In this document: positions 20,001-29,460 of the stretch, in pieces
How positions within the stretch are numbered: the stretch's first letter is position 1
Layout: each line of letters starts with the position of its first letter
NCBI RefSeq assembly: GCF_023273855.1
Contig: NZ_CP096884.1
Location: 2,170,001-2,234,000, forward strand
Direction of reading: 5' to 3'
Source of the DNA: Seonamhaeicola sp. ML3
GTDB taxonomy: Bacteria; Bacteroidota; Bacteroidia; Flavobacteriales; Flavobacteriaceae
DNA length: 64,000 nucleotides
Translations under genes and position numbers: made by a program
The notes under the pieces: model-generated
The model's database searches: none
What the model was told of the DNA's origin: nothing
The model's input: only the letters and a program-made list of their open reading frames with translations

Positions 20001-21114
20001 TAATGGTGTGGGTATTCCTGAGGCTTATAGAGATAAGGTTTTTGAACGGTTTTTTGAATTATCTGTTCTAGATAACAAAGGTGAAGACTCTAAAAAAGGA
20101 ACAGGGATTGGTTTGGCTATTGCAAAAAACATAGTGGAGCTCCATCAAGGAAAAATAAGTGTAACACCTAATATTGAGGAGCAAGGTTCTATTTTCAAAG
20201 TTGAACTACTAAAAGGAAAGTCCCACTTCAAAGCACACGAGTTTTCTCAGGATAAGTCACCAAAAGAATATATGGTTTATCACAAGAACCAATTAGAATT
20301 GTCTAATATTGAAATTGAACCTAACTTTTCCTCTAAAATTCGTTCCGATAAAAAAATGTCAATTCTATTGGTAGAAGATAACGAGGAGCTTAGAACGTTT
20401 ATGCGTACTGTTTTAATTGAAGAGTACAATGTTTTTGAGGCAGAAAATGGTAAAATAGGGTTTATAAAGGCAATACAAGAACCAATAGATTTAATTGTGA
20501 GCGATGTCGTAATGCCAATTACCACGGGAACCGAGCTGTGTAGTTTGATTAAGAATGATATTAGAACAAGCCATATTCCGGTTATTTTATTAACAGCAAA
20601 ATCAGATGTAATACATAAAATAGAAGGATTAGAAAGTGGTGCCAACGACTACATTAGTAAACCGTTTGATATTCAGGAATTAAAGTTGCGTATTAACAAT
20701 TCCTTGATGTTTATAAAAAATCTAAAATCCAAACTAAATACACACGAGGTATTTAGTGCCGAGGACGTAAAAATGTCATCTCTTGATGAAACCCTGTACA
20801 AAAAAGCACTAGATATAATAGAAAGTAATATTGGTAATTATGATTTTGATATTCCGTTCTTTTGTGAAGAATTGGGAGTAAGTAAATCAGTATTATTTAC
20901 AAAAGTTAAAGCATGGACAGATTTTACACCCAAACAATTTATTCAGCATATTAGACTATCACATGCATCCCAATTTCTAGAGCAAGGTAAAATGAGTATT
21001 GGGCAAATAAGTACAAAGGTGGGGTTTAGAGATCAAAAATATTTTTCTCGTTTATTTAAAAATAAATTTGGAAAAACGCCAAGTGAGTATGCGCAGTCCT
21101 TTTTAGAGAATTAA
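17065..21114 (+). CDS. Hybrid two-component system sensor-regulator (HTCS) of the PUL
   Basis: 1349 residues with a signal peptide. Residues about 20-680 are periplasmic regulator-propeller repeats (many LWIGT-like blades), followed by a Y_Y_Y domain (YKYRLKGLETDWVE...PGEYTFEVKGVNSDG) and a membrane helix near residues 775-795 (WWAYLIYVLIIGSIIYYVF). Inside the cell come a HisKA domain with the phospho-acceptor His834 in NISHEFRTP, an HATPase with DNGVGIPE and GTGIGLAIAKN, a receiver with Asp1147 in IVSDVVMP, and an AraC-type double helix-turn-helix from about 1245 to the end. Such proteins bind an oligosaccharide in the periplasm and activate the PUL. Its AraC-type output is the best candidate to bind the CAGGAYA repeats, since AraC folds touch two major grooves about 10 bp apart. 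It is transcribed alone. Confidence 0.95.
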   Translation: MFKSLVSFLFILFCHFGITQNDVYRFTHVTDTDGLSQNSIMAIHQDDLGQIWIGTKDGLNKFDGTEFKVYRHEKDNPNSISNNGIECIEQDSSGVLWIGTAFGLNRFNPKTNTFSPYFLNNNQSGLGNNMIKAVKELSNQEIWVCHFGGVSVYDASKDVFKKISDINVPSSIIETKGGDIFIGSSNGLYRCISKNDGSFLFELLDKTTGLDINDLLESENGNLLVATKDNSIIEYNIQTKTFHPFFLEAELIGKSKNARKLVYDDFGFLWVATYNGIHVVDKQRTINVLLSDDKDPKSLNDNFIKTLFKDNVGTMWVGSYYGGLNLYNNFNNNFVNISQNSFQKGLSFRVVSSIVNYKNLLLFGTEGGGVSILNQDTNITEHITTKNNSELRSDNIKSLCVSSDDNLWIGTFDKGVFVYNLKTKRFIKNALPDNLRKFLNDAGVLKIVQFSDDTILIGTNGKGLVKFNFKKKHFFIYNAKSQPVGLTNSNIKTILIDTSKNIWLGTLRGLNCITPKNEVKKFVISNYSNFKFEINTIYEDVHEDLWIGTFEDGLFKLTNGNLEQVALNVGNDPVNGIRCIIEADDNSFWISTFTQGILKYDFKAKTIEMHFTKKEGLPSNEFNRDAGFRLGDDYYFGGTSGVTVFNENNFVKNNYVPQVVLTDFKIKNQSVSVNDTQNILEKTISFTKEVELLHNQGNFTLSFSIPSFINSRSNSYKYRLKGLETDWVETSINSASYTIQKPGEYTFEVKGVNSDGVTNEIPTTLNIRVKPAPWFTWWAYLIYVLIIGSIIYYVFRVSKSRTALKHALDLEHLEAEQIKNLNTAKLEFFTNISHEFRTPLTLILGPLQQIMNNYKGSSAMYKKLKVIQNNGNHLLQLINRLMDFRKYESNQMALKVANHNIVESLEEVYQSFSDYANSQGYQYSFESPSKEILLYFDKKKLERVFFNLISNAFKYSANSGDIVVRIIDENEKVILQVEDNGVGIPEAYRDKVFERFFELSVLDNKGEDSKKGTGIGLAIAKNIVELHQGKISVTPNIEEQGSIFKVELLKGKSHFKAHEFSQDKSPKEYMVYHKNQLELSNIEIEPNFSSKIRSDKKMSILLVEDNEELRTFMRTVLIEEYNVFEAENGKIGFIKAIQEPIDLIVSDVVMPITTGTELCSLIKNDIRTSHIPVILLTAKSDVIHKIEGLESGANDYISKPFDIQELKLRINNSLMFIKNLKSKLNTHEVFSAEDVKMSSLDETLYKKALDIIESNIGNYDFDIPFFCEELGVSKSVLFTKVKAWTDFTPKQFIQHIRLSHASQFLEQGKMSIGQISTKVGFRDQKYFSRLFKNKFGKTPSEYAQSFLEN

Positions 21115-21295
21115 GTCTGGGGGGTCTAATACATGTGATACAAGGGCTTTTAGAGGTTAAAAAGGATTTTTTTCCACATCTTTAGGAATTTTTCATTCCG
21201 GTTTTATGCTATGTTTGTTGTTGATTATGACTTTACTAAATTAAGGCAAAATCCAATTAACAATTAAAATTTATACTAACTAAAAATCGTAATTC

Positions 21296-22072
21296 ATGAA
21301 AAATTTTACTTTTAAATTTACACTATTAATTCTTTTTGCAGCTGTTTTTCAGATACAAGCTCAGATTCAAGATGGTAATTATACTATAAAAAATAAAGAA
21401 ACTGGTAAATACCTCTCCACAGGAGGTGCTGACTTGGCAGCCAGTACGGGAACTGCCGAAGGTTGGCGGTATGAAACTAGTTCAAGTTTAAATGGGGATA
21501 AGACTACATTTGCATTTACAGCTTTAGATCAAAATGGTACGTTCGAAGTATTAGGGTCAAGAGGTTTAATGAAAATTTTTATATCGGGTGGTAATACGGG
21601 GGCTCTTGGACAAGTTAGTGGCTCTACTCCTGCTAATGATAGAAGAGCAATTTTTGTTCAAGTTAGCGGTAATGATTATCGTTTTCATCTTAATAACATT
21701 TATGTTCGCGAGAATGAAACTGATCAAACTATAAATTCAAATAATGTAGGTACTATCACGGCTGTTGCACTTGATTCAAATGACGACAGACAAATTTGGA
21801 CTATAGAAGCTGCAGTGTTAAGTAACGATGACTTTAATTTAAGTTCTGTATTTATTTCTAATCCAATAAATAATCTTATTCAAATTAAAGGTCTTTCTGC
21901 TGATATTAGCAAAGTAGAGGTTTTCAATTTAGTAGGTAAATCCCTTATCACTATGGAAACTCAAGGACGTTCCTCTTTAGAATTAGATGCTACAGCACTT
22001 TCAAGTGGTGTTTATCTAGTAAAACTATATGGGGCACAATCCTTTGGTACCAAAAAGATTGTAAAGAGATAA
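21296..22072 (+). CDS. T9SS-exported beta-trefoil-like protein, possible ulvan-binding module on its own
   Basis: 258 residues: signal peptide (cleavage near IQAQ), one trefoil-like domain (about 25-170) with NYTIKNKETGKYLSTGG and repeated beta hairpins ending in RQIWTIE, then a type IX secretion C-terminal sorting domain (about 180-258) ending in GVYLVKLYGAQSFGTKKIVKR. The trefoil-like part resembles the segment [17 protein letters not shown] of the PL28-like lyase in this window. It has no catalytic part. A secreted or surface-anchored glycan-binding protein is the natural reading; ulvan binding is inferred. It lies between the HTCS gene and a terminator, and no CAGGAYA operator was found in the 181-bp upstream gap. 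Confidence 0.72.
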   Translation: MKNFTFKFTLLILFAAVFQIQAQIQDGNYTIKNKETGKYLSTGGADLAASTGTAEGWRYETSSSLNGDKTTFAFTALDQNGTFEVLGSRGLMKIFISGGNTGALGQVSGSTPANDRRAIFVQVSGNDYRFHLNNIYVRENETDQTINSNNVGTITAVALDSNDDRQIWTIEAAVLSNDDFNLSSVFISNPINNLIQIKGLSADISKVEVFNLVGKSLITMETQGRSSLELDATALSSGVYLVKLYGAQSFGTKKIVKR

Positions 22073-22141
22073 GGAATCAAAGCGCTGAGTGTAGTCTTTT
22101 TGTGTTGACATTAAAGGCCTCTCGCATTCATAATGTTGAAA

Positions 22142-22173
22142 AAGTCTGATTTTTTTAATCAGACTTTTTTTTA
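22142..22173 (+). terminator. Rho-independent terminator after the trefoil T9SS gene
   Basis: AAGTCTGATT (22142-22151) pairs with AATCAGACTT (22157-22166), followed by a long T run. Confidence 0.88.
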
Positions 22174-22191
22174 TTCTTTTTAATATATTTT

Positions 22192-22236
22192 CAGGACAAG
22201 GCAGGACAGTAATTTATAGGAATACAGCTAATTTTA
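22192..22236 (+). promoter_or_regulatory. Operator/promoter module 4, for the sulfatase-GH2-GH78 operon
   Basis: CAGGACA-AGG-CAGGACA at 22192-22208, the most symmetric copy, then 20 bp and TAATTTTA at 22229-22236. The start codon is 19 bp beyond the box. Confidence 0.68.
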
Positions 22237-22254
22237 ACACATTAAAATAAGCAA

Positions 22255-24009
22255 ATGAAAACTATAAAATTAACCATTGCTTCGCTATGCTTTTTTGTGT
22301 TAAGTTGTGGTAAAATTACTAATAATAGCCCTACTTCAGAAACTGTAAAAACTTCACAAAACCTTCCTGAACGCCCAAACATTCTCTGGTTAGTTACCGA
22401 AGATATGGGAGCGTATATTGCGCCATTTGGAGATACTACAGTGGCAACACCAAATTTAAGCAGGTTAGCAGACGAGGGCGTGATTTATCCAAATTTATAT
22501 TCAACTTCAGGTGTTTGTGCGCCAAGTAGAGCAGCCATTGCTACTGGTATGTATCCTTCAAGTATAGGTGCAAACCATATGCGCACTAATTCCTATACAG
22601 AAGTTACAGGCTTGCCAAAATATGAAGCAGTACCACCTTCTGAAGTAAAAATGATTAGTGAGTTGCTCAGAAAAGAAGGCTATTATTGTACTAATAACCT
22701 AAAAACAGATTATCAATTTAAGCACCCTGTTACGGCTTGGGATGAAAGTAGTCCTTATGCGCATTGGCGTAATAGAGCTGAAGGCCAACCCTTCTTTGCT
22801 GTTTTTAATTTTACCGAAACACACGAGTCGGGTTTGTTTGAGCCTTATGGGTTTAGAGCTGTCGAGACAAGGCATTATCATGCAGGAGACAGGGACTATA
22901 AATGGAAAAATTTTGGAGGTTCTCAATCTAAAAATAGACTAACCGAGGATGAAATTCCTGTATATCTACCAAAGGATACTAAATTTAATATTCCACCTTA
23001 TTTGCCTGATACGGAATTGACACGAAGGGATATGTGGAAGCTCTATAATAATATAGGTGAAATGGACAACCAAGTTGGAGCAATCTTAAAACAATTGGAA
23101 GAAGATGGACTCTTAGATAATACCATTGTTTTCTTTTATGGCGACCACGGCGGCCCCTTACCAAGAGAAAAGCGATTAATCTACGATTCAGGGTTGAATA
23201 CACCAATGATTATTAGGTTTCCAAAAAAACTACAAGCAGGAAGCAAAGACAATCAATTAATTAGTTTTATAGATTTTGCACCAACATTACTGTCTCTAAT
23301 AGGTAAAGATGCTGAATCTTATATGCAAGGTCAAGCATTTTTAGGAAAATACAAGTCTGATAAAGAAAGAATACATATACACGCTGCCGCCGATAGGTTT
23401 GATGGTTTTACAGATGCGATTAGAGCAGTACGTGATAAAAAGTTTAAATATATTAGAAATTATAGGCCAGAGCAAGGATATTATTTACCTGTAGCATATA
23501 GGGAAAAAATACCAACAATGCAGGAATTACTAAGATTAAGAGATGAAGGGAAATTAAATGAAGTGCAAATGCAATGGTTTAGAAAAAATAAACCAAAAGA
23601 GGAGTTGTTTGATTGCGAAGCAGATCCGCATGAACTTGTTAATCTTGCCGATAAGCCAGAGTGTCAAGCAAAGCTTAAAGCCTTAAGCGCAGAGATGGAT
23701 AGGTGGTTAAAAGCAATAGGTGATAACCCATCACTCCCCGAAGCAGATCTTGTTAAAAAACTTTGGGCCAATAGTGATATACAGCCTGTAACACTAAAAC
23801 CAGAGATAGCCAAAGTAGACGGAAAAATAAGTTTAAGTTGTAAAACTGAAGGCGCTTCCATAGGTTATAAAGTTATAGATGAGCAGGGGGAAATACCAAT
23901 GTCTTGGGAAGTATATCGATTACCTGTGGAGCTACCCGAAGCATCAAAATTATTAGTCAAGGCACACCGTATTGGTTTTGTGCCTAGTGAAATCGTAGAA
24001 TGTAAATAA
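22255..24009 (+). CDS. S1-family formylglycine sulfatase, lipoprotein
   Basis: 584 residues; lipobox VLSC with Cys18. The S1 alkaline-phosphatase-like fold starts at about residue 40 with RPNILWLVTEDMG, and the formylglycine motif is CAPSR with Cys88. FFYGDHGGPLPREKR near residue 295 supplies metal and substrate ligands. The C-terminal subdomain (ELFDCEADPHELVNLAD) is the usual sulfatase end, and about 80 extra residues follow it. The sequence style resembles sulfamidase-like S1 subfamilies, but the subfamily and the sulfate position removed cannot be fixed by eye. It leads a three-gene operon with GH2 and GH78, so desulfation is probably coupled to exo-hydrolysis in the periplasm. Confidence 0.92.
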   Translation: MKTIKLTIASLCFFVLSCGKITNNSPTSETVKTSQNLPERPNILWLVTEDMGAYIAPFGDTTVATPNLSRLADEGVIYPNLYSTSGVCAPSRAAIATGMYPSSIGANHMRTNSYTEVTGLPKYEAVPPSEVKMISELLRKEGYYCTNNLKTDYQFKHPVTAWDESSPYAHWRNRAEGQPFFAVFNFTETHESGLFEPYGFRAVETRHYHAGDRDYKWKNFGGSQSKNRLTEDEIPVYLPKDTKFNIPPYLPDTELTRRDMWKLYNNIGEMDNQVGAILKQLEEDGLLDNTIVFFYGDHGGPLPREKRLIYDSGLNTPMIIRFPKKLQAGSKDNQLISFIDFAPTLLSLIGKDAESYMQGQAFLGKYKSDKERIHIHAAADRFDGFTDAIRAVRDKKFKYIRNYRPEQGYYLPVAYREKIPTMQELLRLRDEGKLNEVQMQWFRKNKPKEELFDCEADPHELVNLADKPECQAKLKALSAEMDRWLKAIGDNPSLPEADLVKKLWANSDIQPVTLKPEIAKVDGKISLSCKTEGASIGYKVIDEQGEIPMSWEVYRLPVELPEASKLLVKAHRIGFVPSEIVECK

Positions 24010-24038
24010 GTTTAAACACCATAAATAAACTAAAGTCA

Positions 24039-26636
24039 ATGAAACAATTACTATCGTTATTATTAATAATAACTTCTATTTCACAATATGCACAACAAGT
24101 AAGACATATTGAAACTACTAATGAAGCATGGGTATTTCATAAAGGTAGTTTAGAAAAGCCTTTTGATAATAACGAACATATTACTTGGGAAAACGTCACT
24201 ATTCCACACTCTTGGAATACAGCGGATATTTTAGATGATGAGAATGGGTATTACAGAGGAGAGGCTTGGTATAAAAAAACAATTACTGTTCCTCAGATTT
24301 ACGAAAATCAGCAAGTATTTTTATTGTTTGAGGCTGCAAATCAAGTTGCTTCACTTTTTGTTAATGGAGAGGCCGTAGGTGAAGATCACATTGGTGGATA
24401 CACAACATTTGCAAGAGATATTACCTCAGCCCTGAAAATAGGAAAAAATGAAATAGTGGTTAGAGTAGATAATGCACATGATGATGAGATTGTTCCACAA
24501 TCTGCAGATTTTTCGTTTTATGGCGGTATTTATAGAGATGTTCAACTAATAATTACCAAACCAGTACATTTTGAAGTTGCTAATCTAGGAGCCAATGCCA
24601 TTTTTATAAGGACTCCAGAGGTTTCTGAAACTTCAGCTAAATTAACTGTACAATCAAAATTAGTAAGACCTAAAAAAGGAGCTTATTATGTAAGGCAATC
24701 GTTGTTTGATGCAGATAATAACCAGGTGAAACAAGTAAAAAGTAGAGCTATATTTGGAAAAGATGTACGGAGTGAATTTTCGGTTACAAACCCTAATTTA
24801 TGGTCTCCAAAAACCCCTTATTTGTACAAATTAGTTTCAGAAATCGTTGATAAAAAAGGAAATATTTACGACAGGATTGAGAACGTTGTTGGCTTTAGGT
24901 GGTTTAGTTTCGATGCCAATAAAGGTTTTTTCATTAATGGTAAACCAACAAAATTAATAGGTACTTGTCGTCATCAAGATTTTTTAGGAAAAGCCAACGC
25001 GGTGAGTGACGAAATACATCGTAATGACATGAGGCTGTTAAAGGAAATGGGGTCCAATTTTTTACGTATTGCCCATTACCCACAGGATCCAGCAATTTTA
25101 GAAATGTGTAACAAATTAGGTTTAGTAGCCACATTAGAAATTCCTTTTGTAAACAAAGCTGCAGCTAATGAAACGGGTAAGCAAAATACCATTAAAATGT
25201 TAAAAGAGGCAATTCGTTTCAATTATAATCACCCCGCTATTGTTGCTTGGAATTTAGGAAACGAAACGACCATGAAAGCGCCTAACTCATTTGGGGAAGA
25301 GTATACCAAACATTTTGTAAGCACTCACGAAGCACTCGCTAAAACCATAAAAGAAGAAGATAAAACCCGTTATTCTTACTCTGTATTTTTTAGAGAACCA
25401 GCATATCAAGACAGATTAGGTATCCGTTTTACAGATTTGGTTGGCTATAACAAATATTACGGTTGGTATGTTGAAGAGTTAGAGGACATTGATAAAAACT
25501 TAAGGAACTTGGTAGCCCGATCATTAGAATTGAATCCCGATAAGCCTTTTATTTTAAGTGAGTATGGCGGAGGTGCTGATCCAAGATTACGTTCTTATAA
25601 TCCCACACGATTTGATTTTAGTGTAGATTATCAGTTTTTGTTGCACAAATACTATATGAAAACCATTTTGGAAATGCCTGAAATTTCGGGTGCTAACGTA
25701 TGGAATTATGCAGATTTTCAGGTAGAACATCGCAAAGATGCTGTGCCGCACATAAACAATAAAGGTTTGGTTTCAGCTACCAGAAAGAAAAAAGACGTCT
25801 ATTATTTGTACCAAGCCATATTGAAAGAAACACCATTTTTAGCCATAGCATCTAAATCTTGGAATAAAAGATCTGGTATTGCAGATGTTAAAGGCGGAGC
25901 TTATGCCACACAGCCATTAACCATAGTTGGTAATGGGAATGATGTTGAATTATTTTTAAACGGGATATCGTTAGGAAAAAAAGTTTTTGAATTTTCAACA
26001 GTAACTTTTGATGTGCCTTTTATTGATGGACAAAATTTAATTGAAGTAATCAGTAAAAAAGATGGCAAACTTTTAAAGGATATTGTGTTTATAGATTTTA
26101 ACCTAATACCTAGAGATTTAAAGAGTAATATAAATAAGTTTGAAGAAGTAGCTGTTAATGTAGGTTCTCATTGTTACTTTATAGAAACAGACAATATGGA
26201 TTATTTGTGGATGCCAGACAAAGTATACGAAAAAGGAGGTTTTGGTTACATTGGGGGAGATTTTTTAAAACACCCAAGTGAAAGAAGAAATGCTATTGGT
26301 ACAGATGTTAGTGTTAAAGGAACTGAAAACGATCCTATATACCAAACCCAGCGTATAGGGATTGAGGGTTATAAATTTGATGTCCCTAATGGCACATATG
26401 AGTTAACTTTATTATTAGCAGAACTAAAAACAAAGGATTTAAATGTAATGGATGTTAAAGCAAATGGGAAATTAATTTGGAAAGACATCAATCTAAAAAA
26501 ATCTTATGGAAATGACAGAGGTGTAGCCAAACGTTTTTTAATATCTGTTGAAGATGATAAAGGAATAACGATAGAATTTGAAGCCAAAAAGGGAACAACT
26601 AGGCTGAGTGGGATAAAACTCAGAAAAGTAAATTAA
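24039..26636 (+). CDS. GH2 exo-beta-glycosidase with C-terminal malectin-like domain
   Basis: 865 residues with a signal peptide (cleavage near QYAQQ). The GH2 sugar-binding jelly roll (about 20-180) has VTIPHSWNTADI and GYYRGEAWYKK, followed by an immunoglobulin-like domain and a TIM barrel. The acid/base is Glu409 in WNLGNETT and the nucleophile Glu508 in ILSEYGGGAD. Then come a DUF4982-like domain (about 610-690) and a malectin-like domain (about 700-865, GTYELTLLLAEL). GH2 covers beta-galactosidase, beta-glucuronidase and related activities; a beta-glucuronidase would fit ulvan, but specificity is inferred. It starts 29 bp after the sulfatase and ends 6 bp before GH78. Confidence 0.9.
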   Translation: MKQLLSLLLIITSISQYAQQVRHIETTNEAWVFHKGSLEKPFDNNEHITWENVTIPHSWNTADILDDENGYYRGEAWYKKTITVPQIYENQQVFLLFEAANQVASLFVNGEAVGEDHIGGYTTFARDITSALKIGKNEIVVRVDNAHDDEIVPQSADFSFYGGIYRDVQLIITKPVHFEVANLGANAIFIRTPEVSETSAKLTVQSKLVRPKKGAYYVRQSLFDADNNQVKQVKSRAIFGKDVRSEFSVTNPNLWSPKTPYLYKLVSEIVDKKGNIYDRIENVVGFRWFSFDANKGFFINGKPTKLIGTCRHQDFLGKANAVSDEIHRNDMRLLKEMGSNFLRIAHYPQDPAILEMCNKLGLVATLEIPFVNKAAANETGKQNTIKMLKEAIRFNYNHPAIVAWNLGNETTMKAPNSFGEEYTKHFVSTHEALAKTIKEEDKTRYSYSVFFREPAYQDRLGIRFTDLVGYNKYYGWYVEELEDIDKNLRNLVARSLELNPDKPFILSEYGGGADPRLRSYNPTRFDFSVDYQFLLHKYYMKTILEMPEISGANVWNYADFQVEHRKDAVPHINNKGLVSATRKKKDVYYLYQAILKETPFLAIASKSWNKRSGIADVKGGAYATQPLTIVGNGNDVELFLNGISLGKKVFEFSTVTFDVPFIDGQNLIEVISKKDGKLLKDIVFIDFNLIPRDLKSNINKFEEVAVNVGSHCYFIETDNMDYLWMPDKVYEKGGFGYIGGDFLKHPSERRNAIGTDVSVKGTENDPIYQTQRIGIEGYKFDVPNGTYELTLLLAELKTKDLNVMDVKANGKLIWKDINLKKSYGNDRGVAKRFLISVEDDKGITIEFEAKKGTTRLSGIKLRKVN

Positions 26637-26642
26637 ATTTAA

Positions 26643-29390
26643 ATGAGCAAGAACTTTTTATTTTTTTTTGTTGTTATAACCAGTTTATCTGGTTTTACAC
26701 AAATAAAACCCTATGATTTAAAATTAGAATATAGATTTAATCCTGAGGGCGTAGATGTTAAAAAGCCACGTTTTTTCTGGAAATTAAAATCTGGAGAGTC
26801 TGGTCAATATCAAAAGTATTACCAAGTGATTGTGGCTGCTTCCAAAGAAAATATCGAAAAAAATATTGGAGACATATACAATTCAAAAAAAGTAAAAAGT
26901 TCTCAAACTACCCAAATAGTATATAGGGGCAAACCTTTACAGCCAGCAACACAGTATTATTGGAAAGTAAAGGTTTGGGATAAAAATAATACGCCAAGTT
27001 GGAGTAAAACTGCAACATTTTCTACAGGTTTATTTCAAAAGGACGATTGGAAAAACGCCCAATGGATTGCATGGAAACCTCAAGAGCAATGGAATAAAGA
27101 ATGGTGGGAACGAAAAGATATCGAATCTAAAGCGTTACAATTTCAATTGCCAAGCCTTTTTGGTTCTAGCATGAGTATGTTTGAGCGGTACCACTTTCAT
27201 CATCAAAATCCTTACGATGCTGCGCCATTATTAAGAAAACCTTTTACAGTAAATAAAAAGGTTAAACAGGCAAAAGCTTACATAAGTGGACTGGGCTATT
27301 ACGAATTATTTATCAATGGAAAACGTATAGGAACTCAGGTTTTAGACCCAGGTTGGACGGATTATAGAAAAACAGTTCTATATGCCACACACGATATTAC
27401 AAAACAAATTCAAAATGGAGAGAATTTAGCAGGTGTAATGTTGGGTAGAGGGTTTTATGGGCAATTGGCTTATGACCATTGGGGGTTTTATAAAAAAGAT
27501 GGTTATGTTGGTCAGCCGAAATTGTTATGTTTAATTAAAGTATTGTATGAAGATGGTACAGAAGAAAATGTAGTTAGCGATTTATCTTGGAAAGTTACAG
27601 GAGGCCCTATTGTTTATGACGGTCCTCACATGGGCGAAATTTATGATGCCCGAAAAGAAATTGAAAATTGGAATATAGCCAGTTTTGATGATACCTCCTG
27701 GGATAATGTAAATTCGGCACCACATCCAGGAGGAGAAGTTGTCTCGCAAATGTGCCAACCCATTCGTGTAACCAAAACATTTCAACCTGTAAATATTAAA
27801 CGCAAGGGTAGTTATGGGCAATGGATTGATACCGGAACAAACAGTGCTGGCTGGATACGTTTACGATTAAAAAATCTAGAAAAAGGACAACAGGTTACCA
27901 TTTATTATGGTGAACATTTAGACCCTACCTCAAGTGGGCAACCAGGACGTTTACAGCAAATGGCGTATATAGGTAAAGGGGAAGCAGAAGAATTTGCCGA
28001 ATGTCGTTTTTCGTATAAAGGGTACCGTTATGTACAAGTAAAAGGATACAAAACAAAAATCACTAAAGAGGATGTGGAGGTAAAGTTTGTACATTCAGAC
28101 GTACCACAGGTGGGTTCATTTGAATCTTCAGACAAAACGGTAGATGCTGTGCACCACATTTGCCGTAAATCGTTAATTTTTAACTTGCATAGTATTGTTA
28201 CAGATTGTCCAAACCGTGAAAAAAACGGTTGGTTGGGAGATGCTGTAACTGGTGTAGAGTTTGGTATGGCCAATTACGATTTGGCTGCATTAATGACCAA
28301 ATTTACACGAGATATTTTTGATACGCAAACTACAGAAGGTGCTTTAAGCCCTATTGCACCTGCCAATAATTATAGAAAAGGTAAATCGACCTTATGGTCG
28401 TCTGCAGGGGTACACATTCCTTGGTATATGTATCAATATTACGGAGATACAAGGTTGTTTGAGAATTACTGGGAAAATATGATGCATTGGGTAGCGTATT
28501 CATGGAAAAACAACAATTCTAAAACAAAAGACGGCATGTTTGCCGAAATCTATAATGATTGGGTGCCACCTTACGATGCTACCTATAGAGGTGGAGGAAA
28601 ACCAGGGGGTAATGAGGTTATCGGTTCTATGAACTTTTATTTGGTGTTAAAGCGATTGACTTACATGGCAGATAAACTAGCAAAAACCAAAGATAAAAAG
28701 CGTCTAGAAAAACAACTCAAACGTATACATGAGGGCATCCAGAAATATGCATTTGATACAGAAAAAGTAGAATATACAGGATTAAAACCATTTACGGAGT
28801 TTTTACCAGTAGTAAATATTTTGGCGCTAGATTATGGTATTGTTCCAAAAGAATATAGAGAACAATTAGAAAAGCGTGTAGTAGAAAATATTGTTAAAGA
28901 AAAAGACTATCACTTATGGGGTGGCATATTTTCGATACATTCGGCCTTTGAGTATCTGCCTAAAAACGGATATGCAGATATGATGCATAAAGTAGTTGTT
29001 AATGAAGAATGGCCTTCATTTGGTTGGATGATTAAAGAAGGTGCTACTACATTGCCAGAGGGGTACAAGTTTACCTCTTCTGATATGCATCATTTTATGG
29101 GTGCAGTAGATAACTTTTTCTATCGCCATTTAGTAGGGATTAATGTGGACGCCTCTAAACCCGGTTTTCAAAATATTATTTTAAAACCTAATTTTATCAA
29201 ATCTATGGGCTTTGCAAAAGCAAGCTATAACTCCATTCACGGAGAAATAAAGGCTGCCTGGAAGAAAATTAATGAGCATACTTATGAATACTATGGTGTG
29301 GTTCCAGTAAATTGTAAAGCTAAAATAGTTTTACCAAACAAAACTGTAAGTGTAAAATCTGGCAATTTCAATTATGTGGTAAATCTTTAA
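26643..29390 (+). CDS. GH78 alpha-L-rhamnosidase, exported
   Basis: 915 residues with a signal peptide (cleavage near SGFTQ). The domain order is that of full-length GH78: Ig-like N-terminal domain (about 22-125, LEYRFNPEGVDVKKPRFFW...YYWKVKVWDK), Bac_rhamnosid_N beta domain (about 215-370, AKAYISGLGYYELFINGKRIG), Ig-like domain, (alpha/alpha)6 catalytic barrel from about 500 with the acidic motif TDCPNREKNGWLGDA near residue 520, and a C-terminal beta domain. It removes terminal alpha-L-rhamnose. It is the third gene of the sulfatase-GH2-GH78 operon. A closely related but broken copy lies at 62815-63714. Confidence 0.93.
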   Translation: MSKNFLFFFVVITSLSGFTQIKPYDLKLEYRFNPEGVDVKKPRFFWKLKSGESGQYQKYYQVIVAASKENIEKNIGDIYNSKKVKSSQTTQIVYRGKPLQPATQYYWKVKVWDKNNTPSWSKTATFSTGLFQKDDWKNAQWIAWKPQEQWNKEWWERKDIESKALQFQLPSLFGSSMSMFERYHFHHQNPYDAAPLLRKPFTVNKKVKQAKAYISGLGYYELFINGKRIGTQVLDPGWTDYRKTVLYATHDITKQIQNGENLAGVMLGRGFYGQLAYDHWGFYKKDGYVGQPKLLCLIKVLYEDGTEENVVSDLSWKVTGGPIVYDGPHMGEIYDARKEIENWNIASFDDTSWDNVNSAPHPGGEVVSQMCQPIRVTKTFQPVNIKRKGSYGQWIDTGTNSAGWIRLRLKNLEKGQQVTIYYGEHLDPTSSGQPGRLQQMAYIGKGEAEEFAECRFSYKGYRYVQVKGYKTKITKEDVEVKFVHSDVPQVGSFESSDKTVDAVHHICRKSLIFNLHSIVTDCPNREKNGWLGDAVTGVEFGMANYDLAALMTKFTRDIFDTQTTEGALSPIAPANNYRKGKSTLWSSAGVHIPWYMYQYYGDTRLFENYWENMMHWVAYSWKNNNSKTKDGMFAEIYNDWVPPYDATYRGGGKPGGNEVIGSMNFYLVLKRLTYMADKLAKTKDKKRLEKQLKRIHEGIQKYAFDTEKVEYTGLKPFTEFLPVVNILALDYGIVPKEYREQLEKRVVENIVKEKDYHLWGGIFSIHSAFEYLPKNGYADMMHKVVVNEEWPSFGWMIKEGATTLPEGYKFTSSDMHHFMGAVDNFFYRHLVGINVDASKPGFQNIILKPNFIKSMGFAKASYNSIHGEIKAAWKKINEHTYEYYGVVPVNCKAKIVLPNKTVSVKSGNFNYVVNL

Positions 29391-29460
29391 CAGTTAAGGA
29401 ATGTCATTATATCTTTTAACTGACTAAGAAATATAAATTAACAAGTCTAAAGCTATTTAA

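Noticed and set aside
29391-29421. Terminator between the GH78 gene and the AraC gene
   Set aside because: CAGTTAA/TTAACTG can form a 7-bp stem, but the loop is long and no clean T run follows on either strand.
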